From Prevotella sp. (GTDB taxonomy: Bacteria > Bacteroidota > Bacteroidia > Bacteroidales > Bacteroidaceae): a DNA stretch of 38,709 nt. The notes beneath the pieces are model-generated. The model worked only from the letters and a program-made list of their open reading frames with translations, made no database searches and was not told where the DNA came from. The first letter of the stretch is position 1. Every line of letters begins with the position of its first letter. Of this stretch, positions 32,374-38,709 are shown in pieces. The DNA lies in contig JALEJI010000046.1 in NCBI GenBank assembly GCA_022769825.1, forward strand, positions 1 to 38,709, written 5' to 3'. The position numbers were made by a program, and so were the translations under genes.

Positions 32374-33825
32374 CTACGCCAGTCCCATTTCGGCGGCTTT
32401 CTCCTTGAGCAGTCGCATGAGTGGCTCGCGCTCGTTGGGCACCTTGTCGTCGAGCACGGCGTCTTTCAAGGTCTGCTTCAGCGTGCCGACCTCTCGCGAG
32501 GGCTTGAGGTTGAACATCTCCATTATCTCGTTGCCGTCGATCACGGGCTGTAGCAGGCGCTTGTAGTCGCGCTCCTTGAGGTCGGCAATCTTCGCGCGCA
32601 CTATGCGGAAGTTGTCGCGGAAGCGCGCCTTCCTCACCTCGTTCTTGCTGGTGATGTCGGCGTCGCAGAGCCGCATGAGGTCATCGATGTCGTCGCCGGC
32701 GTCGTTGATGAGTCGGCGCACGGCCGAGTCGGTCACCTCCTCGTCGGCTATGGCTATGGGGCGCATGTGCAGCTCCACGAGCTTCTGCACGTATTTCATC
32801 TTCATGTCCATCGGCAACTTGAGCCGCCTGAATATCGACGGCACCATCTTGCCCCCCACGAACGGGTGGTTGTGGAACGTCCATCCCTGCGCGGGCTCCC
32901 AGCGCTTGGTCTTCGCCTTGCCTATGTCGTGGAGCAAGGCCGCCCAGCGCAGCCACAGCGACGTGGGCTCGCCGTCGGCTCCGGGCTTGTTGCCGTCGCA
33001 CACGTTGTCGAGCACCTCGAGCGAGTGGTAGAAATTGTTTTTGTGGCCCTTGCCGTTTTTCGTCTCCACCACGTCGAGCGCGGCGAGCTCGGGCAGGATG
33101 AGCTTGAGCAGGCCGCAACGCTGGAGGTCCACGAAACCGCGACTGGGCTGCGCGGTCATCATTATCTTGTTCAGTTCCTCGGATATGCGCTCACCGCTGA
33201 TTATCTTTATGCGGTCGGCATTGCGCTCCAAGGCGTCGAAGGTCTCCTCGTCGATATAGAAACGCAGCTGCGTGGCGAACCTCACGCACCGCATCATGCG
33301 CAGGGGGTCGTCGGAGAAGGTGATGTCGGGGTCGAGCGGCGTGCGTATGACGCCGTCTTCCATGTCGAGCAGGCCATAGAAGGGGTCCACTATCTCGCCG
33401 AAGCGGTCCTTGTTGAGACACACGGCAAGGGCGTTGATGGTGAAGTCGCGGCGGTTCTGGTCGTCCTCAAGGGTGCCGTCCTCCACGTGCGGCTTACGCG
33501 AGTCGTGGCTGTAGCTCTCCTTGCGCGCGCCCACGAACTCCACCTCATGGCCATGCCACTTCACCTGCGCCGTGCCGAAGTTCTTGAACACGGATAGGTT
33601 GGCACGCCCCTTGAGCAACTTCTTGAAAGCCTTGGCCACCTCTATGCCACTGCCCACGACAACGACGTCGATGTCGTTGCTCGGCCGCTGGAGGAAGAGG
33701 TCGCGCACGTATCCGCCAACGACGTAGGTCTCAAGGCCGAGACTGTCGGCGGCTTCAGAAATCTTGTGGAATATGTCTTTGTCAAGCAGCTTGGCCATGT
33801 CGGCATCGCTAAGCATTCTCATCAT
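32374..33825 (-). CDS. cca: CCA tRNA nucleotidyltransferase / poly(A) polymerase family with HD domain
   Basis: The 483-residue enzyme adds or repairs the 3' CCA of tRNAs, needed here because neither tRNA gene in the window encodes CCA. The nucleotidyltransferase core is visible: YVVGGYVRDLFLQRPSNDIDVVVVG (metal-binding D-I-D), RRDFTINALA, and the head/neck motif DPDITFSDDPLRMMRCVRFATQL. An HD phosphohydrolase domain follows (LLHDIGKAKT). The start at 33825 (or 33822) is downstream of the TACTTTTG box at 33851-33858; the longer in-frame ATG at 33993 lies upstream of that promoter. Confidence 0.93.
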   Translation of the reverse strand: MMRMLSDADMAKLLDKDIFHKISEAADSLGLETYVVGGYVRDLFLQRPSNDIDVVVVGSGIEVAKAFKKLLKGRANLSVFKNFGTAQVKWHGHEVEFVGARKESYSHDSRKPHVEDGTLEDDQNRRDFTINALAVCLNKDRFGEIVDPFYGLLDMEDGVIRTPLDPDITFSDDPLRMMRCVRFATQLRFYIDEETFDALERNADRIKIISGERISEELNKIMMTAQPSRGFVDLQRCGLLKLILPELAALDVVETKNGKGHKNNFYHSLEVLDNVCDGNKPGADGEPTSLWLRWAALLHDIGKAKTKRWEPAQGWTFHNHPFVGGKMVPSIFRRLKLPMDMKMKYVQKLVELHMRPIAIADEEVTDSAVRRLINDAGDDIDDLMRLCDADITSKNEVRKARFRDNFRIVRAKIADLKERDYKRLLQPVIDGNEIMEMFNLKPSREVGTLKQTLKDAVLDDKVPNEREPLMRLLKEKAAEMGLA

Positions 33826-33850
33826 TGTATCGCTTTTTTCTAATAGTTTG

Positions 33851-33858
33851 CAAAAGTA
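33851..33858 (-). promoter_or_regulatory. -7 promoter element of cca
   Basis: The minus strand reads TACTTTTG about 26 bases before the start codon; no good -33 box. It decides the start at 33825. Confidence 0.55.
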
Positions 33859-34170
33859 CGAATAATTAATGGATTTCGCCCCTTTCGCCCTTGTCTTTTT
33901 ATCATAGGTCAAGAGAGGGTAGACTTTAGGCTGGTCTGAAGTAGCTGAAAAGCGACAGGAGGATAGTTTTATACTAAACGACTGCCTTCTCATTCAAAAA
34001 GTCTTCTGCCAATGATAGTTTATATTGCCAAAGTGTAAAATATTATTGCCTAAATTTAACACTTGGAAACCAGTGCTTTTAGAACAGGAAAACGGCGTGA
34101 GGCTACCCTTTGGCAACACCGCCGGCGGGTTTTCAGCCAGTTTTTTTTGCCATAGTAGCCAAATGGCATC

Positions 34171-34255
34171 GCCGTTACAGTGTAATCGCGTTGCCGTTAC
34201 GGTACAATCGCGTTGCCGTTACGGTGCAATGGCGACGCGATTACAGTGTAACGGC
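34171..34255 (+). repeat. 22-bp-period palindromic array B (4 units)
   Basis: Units start at 34171, 34193, 34215 and 34237, exactly 22 bases apart. Each is a 19-bp imperfect palindrome, [GCCG or GCGA]TTAC[A/G]GT[G/A][C/T]AA[TCGC, TGGC or CGGC], separated by GTT, GTT and GAC. Confidence 0.9.
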
Positions 34256-34423
34256 AACGCCTTTTTAGTGTAAAATCGACGTTTGAGAATCGTTAAAAAC
34301 ACAACCGCTTAATAATCAACCACTTATCAAAATAGCCCATAATCGCGTCATTTCCACCCAAGCGACACCTCGGTTGAAAAAAATCGATTCTCAGACGACC
34401 ATTTGTAAAATATTATTCAACTT

Positions 34424-34449
34424 GCAGGGGCCGGTCTTGTGGGCCCACA
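34424..34449 (+). repeat. GC-rich palindromic repeat, copy 2
   Basis: TGCAGGGGCCGGTCTTGTG followed by GGCCC, at the outer end of composite repeat B, matching copies at 13261 and 37391. The 34450-34582 stretch after it holds a short GCCGGC..GCCGGC-type pairing and nothing else recognised. Confidence 0.55.
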
Positions 34450-34582
34450 AATAACGTTCGACCTATGTTCAATGGTTGTGACATTTTTTGTAAGCCGGCA
34501 TAAAACCGGCCACTGCAATGCCAATCCCATTCGGGGTCACGGATGGCCATTGTTGTTTCCTTACATTTTAATCCTTACATTA

Positions 34583-34614
34583 TTGGCTTATTCGGGAAAA
34601 AAGCGATAACTTTG
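34583..34614 (+). promoter_or_regulatory. Promoter of the polysaccharide export gene
   Basis: TTG at 34583-34585 and TAACTTTG at 34607-34614 with a 21-base spacer; leader of about 57 bases. Confidence 0.65.
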
Positions 34615-34677
34615 CGTACTCATACAATAAAGTCGGACACGAATCCGTTTGTTACATAAACAAGCAAAACACAGGTA

Positions 34678-37275
34678 ATGAAGAAAATCATCATATTGTT
34701 GCTCCTCGCGTTGCCGCTCCACTTGCTGGCACAGTCGTCGATGACCGACTCGCAGGTGGCGAGCTACATACAACAGGAGATGAAGCGCGGCACGTCGCAA
34801 TCGCAAATAGTGACCCACCTCATGCAGAGCGGCGTGGACATCTCGCAAATCAGACGCGTGAGGAAGGCTTACGAGCGCGCCAAGGACGGCGCTGGACTGG
34901 GCGAGGCCACGGCATCGCGCGGACAGGGACAACGCAGGCTGAGACAGGCCAACGGCGTGGGCAAGCAGGGCACGGGCGACAAGCAAGCCGACGCGCTCGC
35001 CACACGGGAGGCCAACGCGCAGAGGGATGCCACGACGACGCAGCGACTGGCGGGCAACGCCTCGTGGCAACAGCAATACGACGACGAGGACTCCGACTTC
35101 AAGAGATACCAAGAGAACATAGCGGCGTTCTCCGACGGCAACGAGGATGACAACGCCACTGGCAAGACAAACAAGAAAAAAGTGTTCGGGCGCGACATAT
35201 TCTCGAACAAGAACCTATCGTTTGAGCCGCTGATGAACATTGCCACGCCACAAAACTACGTGCTCGGCGCCGGCGACCAGGTGTCGGTGGACATCTATGG
35301 CGCGTCGCAGAAGTCGGTGGACTGCACCGTGTCGCCCGACGGCGACATCGTGATCGAGGGCTACGGCCCCATACGCGTGGGAGGGCTCTCCGTGGCGGCG
35401 GCCAAGGCAAGGCTGCGCGCCACGCTCGGCTCGCGCTACCAGTCGAGCCGCATCAACCTGTCGCTCGGACAGACGCGGACGGTGTCTATCAACGTCATGG
35501 GAGAGGTCGTGAAGCCCGGCACCTACACCCTGTCGGCATTCGCCTCGGTGTTCAACGCCCTCTACATGGCCGGCGGCACCAACGACATAGGCACGCTGCG
35601 CAACATAAAGATTTACCGAAACAACCGCCTCGTCAGCGTGTGCGACATCTACGACTACATCCTCAACGGCAAGATGACGGGCAACGTGCGGCTGCACGAT
35701 GGCGACGTGATAATAGTGGGACCCTACGACTGCCTGGTCAACGTGACGGGAAAGGTGAAACGACCCATGTATTATGAGATGAAACGTAACGAGAGCCTGC
35801 AGACGTTGCTGCGCTATGCCGGTGGCTTCACGGGCGACGCTTACAAGAAAGCCGTGCGCGTGAACCGCAAGACAGGCCGCGAATATGCAGTGTTCAATGT
35901 CGACGAGTTCGACATGAGCGCGTTCCGCATCGCTGACGGCGACTCGGTGAGCGTCGACTCCATCCTACCCCGTTACCACAACACCGTGGAGATCAAAGGG
36001 GCCGTGTTCCGCCCGGGGATGTATCAGCTTGGCGACGGCATCAACAGCGTGCGCTCGCTCGTGCAGCATGCCGAAGGACTGACGGAGGAGGCCTTCACGG
36101 CACGCGCCGTCATGCACCGAATGAAAGCCGACCGCACCCTGCGTGTCATACCCGTTGACATACAGGGTATCATGGACGGGCGCGTGGCAGACATACCCTT
36201 GAAAGAGAACGACGTGCTCTTCATCCCCACCAAGCAGACGGCGATGAACGAGCAGACGATCAGCATACAAGGCGAAGTGGTGTACCCCGGCATCTACAAA
36301 TATGCCGACAATGAGACCCTCGAAGACTTCGTGCTTCAGGCAGGCGGTCTGACCGACAAAGCCTCAACCGTGAAGGTCGATGTGGCACGGCGGGTCGGTA
36401 ACCCCAAGGCGCTGACCACAGACAGCATCATCGCCAAGACCTATTCGTTCGCCTTGAAAGACGGCTTTGTCGTCGACGGCGAGCAGGGCTTCGTGCTCCA
36501 GCCGTTCGATGAGGTATATGTCCGCAAAGACCCGAGCTATACCGTGCAGCAGAACGTGAGCATTGACGGTGAAGTGACGTTCCCCGGCACCTACACGCTA
36601 TCGCACAGGCAGACACGCCTGACCGACCTCGTGAAAGCAGCCGGCGGAGCCACCAACCTCGCCTACATACATGGCGCAAGGCTTGAGCGCCGGACCAACG
36701 AGGCCGAGCGCAAACGCATGGAAGCGGCATTGCAGATGCAGAAAGAGCAATTGCAGCAAGAACTGATGACGCTCGCCGCGAGCCAGACATCGGGCTCCGC
36801 GCTGCAACAGGTAGGACAGCAGAGCAAGGAGGAGGAGATAAAGAAGTTCCAGGTGCCCAACACATACCCAGTGGGCATAGAGCTCGACAAGGCCCTGGCC
36901 GATCCCAACAGCGACGCCAACATCGTGCTCCGCGAGGGCGACCGCCTCATCCTGCCACAATACACGTCCACGGTGAAGGTAAACGGTGCCGTGATGTACC
37001 CCAACACCGTGAGCTATATCAAGGGCAAGGGCGTGGGCTATTACATCAACGCCTCAGGCGGATACAGCCGAAACGCACGCAAGAGCGGAGCATACGTCAT
37101 CTACATGAACGGCATGGTGTCGAAATCGTCGAAGGCAAAGGTAGAGCCAGGCTGCGAGATAGTGGTGCCGAGCAAGATCAAACGTCGCTCAAGTCCGTCA
37201 GAGATACTTGGCATTGGCTCCAGCATGTCGTCGATAGCGGCAATGATAGCCACGATAGCCAACATGGCGAAATAG
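34678..37275 (+). CDS. Polysaccharide export protein (Wza-like) with multiple SLBB repeats
   Basis: The 865-residue protein has a signal peptide (cleavage near LLAQ, residue 19), then a helical region (TDSQVASYIQQEMKRGTSQSQI) and a low-complexity Gln/Ala/Gly-rich linker (about 75-125). A Poly_export domain follows at about 195-265 (YVLGAGDQVSVDIYG), and about six SLBB-type repeats start near residues 269, 354, 436, 528, 626 and 765, each with a G-x-V-x-x-P-G-x-Y core. A short coiled coil (about 675-705) interrupts the last two. Wza-like proteins form the outer-membrane exit for capsule or exopolysaccharide. In this phylum it often opens a polysaccharide locus, but here AT-rich accessory DNA follows. 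No lipobox is seen. Confidence 0.9.
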   Translation: MKKIIILLLLALPLHLLAQSSMTDSQVASYIQQEMKRGTSQSQIVTHLMQSGVDISQIRRVRKAYERAKDGAGLGEATASRGQGQRRLRQANGVGKQGTGDKQADALATREANAQRDATTTQRLAGNASWQQQYDDEDSDFKRYQENIAAFSDGNEDDNATGKTNKKKVFGRDIFSNKNLSFEPLMNIATPQNYVLGAGDQVSVDIYGASQKSVDCTVSPDGDIVIEGYGPIRVGGLSVAAAKARLRATLGSRYQSSRINLSLGQTRTVSINVMGEVVKPGTYTLSAFASVFNALYMAGGTNDIGTLRNIKIYRNNRLVSVCDIYDYILNGKMTGNVRLHDGDVIIVGPYDCLVNVTGKVKRPMYYEMKRNESLQTLLRYAGGFTGDAYKKAVRVNRKTGREYAVFNVDEFDMSAFRIADGDSVSVDSILPRYHNTVEIKGAVFRPGMYQLGDGINSVRSLVQHAEGLTEEAFTARAVMHRMKADRTLRVIPVDIQGIMDGRVADIPLKENDVLFIPTKQTAMNEQTISIQGEVVYPGIYKYADNETLEDFVLQAGGLTDKASTVKVDVARRVGNPKALTTDSIIAKTYSFALKDGFVVDGEQGFVLQPFDEVYVRKDPSYTVQQNVSIDGEVTFPGTYTLSHRQTRLTDLVKAAGGATNLAYIHGARLERRTNEAERKRMEAALQMQKEQLQQELMTLAASQTSGSALQQVGQQSKEEEIKKFQVPNTYPVGIELDKALADPNSDANIVLREGDRLILPQYTSTVKVNGAVMYPNTVSYIKGKGVGYYINASGGYSRNARKSGAYVIYMNGMVSKSSKAKVEPGCEIVVPSKIKRRSSPSEILGIGSSMSSIAAMIATIANMAK

Positions 37276-37276
37276 T

Positions 37277-37308
37277 GGCAAGCGCTTGGCTTGACGCTTG
37301 CCTTCTTT
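37277..37308 (+). terminator. Terminator after the polysaccharide export gene
   Basis: GGCAAGCG pairs with CGCTTGCC around a 10-base loop directly after the stop codon, followed by TTCTTT. Confidence 0.7.
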
Positions 37309-37325
37309 CCGCACAAAGCTCATAA

Positions 37326-37360
37326 CTCGCTATGAATAAGCATCTTATGCTTTTAGCGAG
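37326..37360. repeat. Two-tier hairpin downstream of the export gene
   Basis: Outer stem CTCGCTA/TAGCGAG (37326-37332, 37354-37360) with inner AAGCAT/ATGCTT. No T-tract; function unknown. Confidence 0.45.
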
Positions 37361-37390
37361 GAAGGTGTGGAGTCTATAAATGGCACGACC

Positions 37391-37420
37391 TGCAGGGTGC
37401 GGGTCTTGTGCCCGTCCGCA
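37391..37420 (+). repeat. GC-rich palindromic repeat, copy 3
   Basis: TGCAGGGTGCGGGTCTTGTG then CCCGTCCGCA. It resembles the GC-rich hairpins common in Bacteroidota intergenic DNA and copies 1 and 2 of this window. Confidence 0.55.
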
Positions 37421-37490
37421 ACCCGGAAGGTATTCTGAATGCCAACACCTTTAAATTAAGAATAAATATTATAATTTACAACAAGGAAAC

Positions 37491-37521
37491 TTGTTTGCAC
37501 AACATAAAAGACTTATTTTTG
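37491..37521 (+). promoter_or_regulatory. Promoter of the small unknown gene / DUF2335 pair
   Basis: TTG at 37491-37493 and TATTTTTG at 37514-37521 with 20 bases between. Transcription would start near 37528, so ATG 37537 is a better start than ATG 37528. Confidence 0.6.
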
Positions 37522-37536
37522 CAAAAAATGACAAAC

Positions 37537-37803
37537 ATGACAAAGAATAAAATTCAAATAAAAAGAGAGGGAAAACTCATAACCGTATTAGATGAGAAAG
37601 GACATGTTTTGTGTTCTTCCACACGTCATTCAGTTGTGAGAAAAGACGAGCATCCATATATGACAGGATTCTCGAAAATCGCTGATTTAGGGAACAGCTA
37701 TTCAGAGATGTTAACTTTATTACGATTGAACAACACTTCTAACCGAATAAGGGATTACTGGGAGAACGTGGGCAATTACGCACTGAATATAATGACTAAA
37801 TAA
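37537..37803 (+). CDS. Small protein of unknown function, 88 residues
   Basis: The product begins MTKNKIQIKREGKLITVLDEKGHV and contains a Lys/Arg-rich first third, then STRHSVVRKDEHPYMTGFSK and a helical C-terminal half (SYSEMLTLLRLNN, RIRDYWENVGNYAL). No signal peptide, membrane segment or known motif is recognised. Codons are clearly more AT-rich than in the export gene upstream, suggesting transfer. It lies behind its own promoter and 13 bases before a broken DUF2335 gene, so the two probably formed one transcript. Alternative start: 37528. Confidence 0.6.
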   Translation: MTKNKIQIKREGKLITVLDEKGHVLCSSTRHSVVRKDEHPYMTGFSKIADLGNSYSEMLTLLRLNNTSNRIRDYWENVGNYALNIMTK

Positions 37804-37816
37804 TATTAGCAAAAAT

Positions 37817-38323
37817 ATGAAGGACACAATTGATTCTAAAATGGCTGACAATAACCAAGATGCCTGACACGAAGAAAGCCAACTCCCGAAAGAACTTATA
37901 GAAGCTCTAAAAGATCTTCCTAAAGAAGAACAGGTCAAGATAAGCCAGATTATCTATAGTCAACATCTTACGGCATTTAAAGGTCCACTTCCACCTCCCT
38001 CAATTCTCAAAGAATACCAGGAGATAATTCCTAACTCACCAGAAAGGTTCCTTCAACTGGTTGAAAGAGAACAGGCACATACACTTTCCTGTGAGAAAAG
38101 CATAATTATAAACCAAATCCTACAAAACTGGGTTGGGCTAATTATTGGTGCAGGACTGGTCATTTTCCTTTGCTTAATGGCATACGATTTAGCGACTAAA
38201 GGCTATGATTTACTTGCTGGTATAATCTTTTCTACAACACTTGTTGCTGTAGCCGCAATCTTTGTTCTTAGAAAATTACCCTCTAAGACCACAAAAGAAT
38301 CTGATACCAACAACAAGTCATAA
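37817..38323 (+). pseudogene. DUF2335 family membrane protein, interrupted by in-frame TGA
   Basis: From ATG 37817 the frame reads 16 codons, meets TGA at 37865-37867, and then continues open to TAA at 38321-38323 (168 codons in all). The downstream part carries the DUF2335 hallmark GPLPPPSILKEYQEIIP and ERFLQLVEREQAH, then two membrane segments (WVGLIIGAGLVIFLCLMAY and LLAGIIFSTTLVAVAAIFVL) and a short charged tail. No ATG, GTG or TTG follows the TGA before the conserved motif, so a normal start cannot rescue it. It is either a pseudogene, a sequencing error, or uses a rare start codon. DUF2335 has no known function. Confidence 0.75.
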
Positions 38324-38453
38324 GATAGGCATTCAAATAGTCTCGAATGGCAAACTTGGCAACAAGAAATGAAAGGAAAACTAAACGACGTGTCTAAAAA
38401 ATACTGAGAGTTCTAAGCAATGGCGAAAACTCGAGTGATTGTTAATAAATTAA
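38324..38453. other. AT-rich spacer with two tiny ORFs
   Basis: Only two very short ORFs (16 codons from 38349, and one from 38420 that runs into the element at 38454 and stops in it) are present. The second starts MAKTRVIVNKL and may be the head of a gene cut by the insertion; this is speculative. Confidence 0.3.
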
Positions 38454-38709
38454 GGGTCTTCCGGAATTTGGAGTGATGGCATCTAAAAGAGTATATGTAC
38501 CGTTTGAGTTTTGACTCTTACAAGCCCTTTACTACAAGCACTTTAGGTAATGTTTAGCTGTCAAAAACGGCACTGCTTTTATATCGTGTGCAAATTACGA
38601 CTTTTGTACTCTCTTTATCTTGTAAATAAAGATATTAGAGAAAGTTATTGTTGTCTATGCAATTGATTTTCAACAACTATACATCATCACTCCAAATGTC
38701 GGATGAACC
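38454..38709. mobile_element. MITE-like element with 25-bp terminal inverted repeats, at window edge
   Basis: The left end 38454-38478 (GGGTCTTCCGGAATTTGGAG...) and the reverse complement of the right end 38685-38709 agree at 21 of 25 positions, including an unbroken 13-base match ATTTGGAGTGATG. The 256 bp between the outer ends hold no ORF, so it would be non-autonomous. The right end coincides with the last base of the window, which fits either a contig that stops at a repeat or a chance window cut. Target duplication cannot be checked. Confidence 0.55.

Larger units (their letters stand above)
34028..34449 (-). repeat. Composite intergenic repeat, copy B (inverted relative to copy A)
   Basis: Reverse complement of this block aligns with 13261-13636 over the listed anchors: AAGTGTTAAATT next to the AT-rich 14-mer, TGGCAAAAAA, the 22-bp unit array, CCATAATCGCGTC, a GGTTGAA-type hairpin arm, and GAAAAAAATCGATTCTCAGA. 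The 14-mer TGTAAAATATTATT occurs exactly at both ends (34034-34047 and 34404-34417) as direct repeats 370 bases apart. No ORF or transposase is recognised inside. Confidence 0.78.

Noticed and set aside
33826..33993. Extended cca start at 33993
   Set aside because: The extra 56 residues are unrelated to the family and lie upstream of the TACTTTTG box at 33851-33858.
34171..34255. CRISPR array for the four regular repeats
   Set aside because: The period is only 22 bases with 3-base linkers, so there are no spacers, and no cas genes occur in the window.
37408..37536. Long form of the small unknown protein starting at 37408
   Set aside because: The region includes the GC-rich repeat and the promoter at 37491-37521; the start at 37537 is consistent with transcription.

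Overview
The window looks like chromosomal DNA of a Bacteroidota member, most likely Prevotellaceae. Evidence: repeated TTTG-N19/20-TAnnTTTG promoters (the Bacteroidota -33/-7 type), few Shine-Dalgarno sequences, lipoprotein and Sec-exported glycosidases, a CcsBA fusion for cytochrome c assembly, and family-typical forms of many genes. I could not run a search, so the genus is an inference.

Layout. 1-3.05 kb: the 3' part of an imelysin-type iron-related gene, then a di-haem c-type lipoprotein (DUF1111 type). 3.2-5.5 kb: CcsBA, which attaches haem to CxxCH motifs such as those in the preceding lipoprotein. 5.6-8.4 kb: a secreted transglutaminase-like protein and CutC. 8.4-11.4 kb: GH29 alpha-fucosidase and GH20 hexosaminidase, divergently transcribed from back-to-back promoters; together they fit host or mucin glycan trimming. 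11.4-13.2 kb: nitroreductase and mannose-6-phosphate isomerase on the minus strand. 13.2-14.05 kb: a repeat-rich intergenic block and an initiator tRNA. 14.3-20.2 kb: miaA, then a three-gene glycogen operon (debranching enzyme, GT4 glycosyltransferase, GH57-like protein). 20.3-21.7 kb: a 46-residue small ORF tightly coupled to rpe, then a short repeat array and tRNA-His. 21.9-25.2 kb: a small secreted basic protein and, on the minus strand, PBP1A. 25.4-32.2 kb (minus): an RND tripartite efflux operon (adaptor, pump, outer-membrane factor) followed by a divergent LpxA-like acyltransferase. 32.4-33.8 kb (minus): CCA-adding enzyme. 33.8-34.7 kb: a second, inverted copy of the repeat block. 34.7-37.3 kb: a Wza-like polysaccharide export protein with about six SLBB repeats. 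37.3 kb to the end: AT-rich accessory DNA with a small unknown gene, a DUF2335 gene broken by an early in-frame stop, and a MITE-like element with 25-bp inverted ends that finishes exactly at the window edge.

The most unusual signal is in the intergenic DNA. Three arrays of a 22-bp-period palindromic unit (ideal form GCCGTTACNGTGTAACGGC) lie at 13.47, 21.36 and 34.17 kb, near the initiator tRNA/miaA, tRNA-His and cca. Two of them are embedded in a diverged 375-420 bp composite repeat, in opposite orientations, flanked by direct repeats of an AT-rich 14-mer. Other points worth checking are a GH57 homologue with both presumed catalytic residues replaced, an LpxA paralogue lacking the usual key residues, and two tRNAs that each carry one C.C mismatch.
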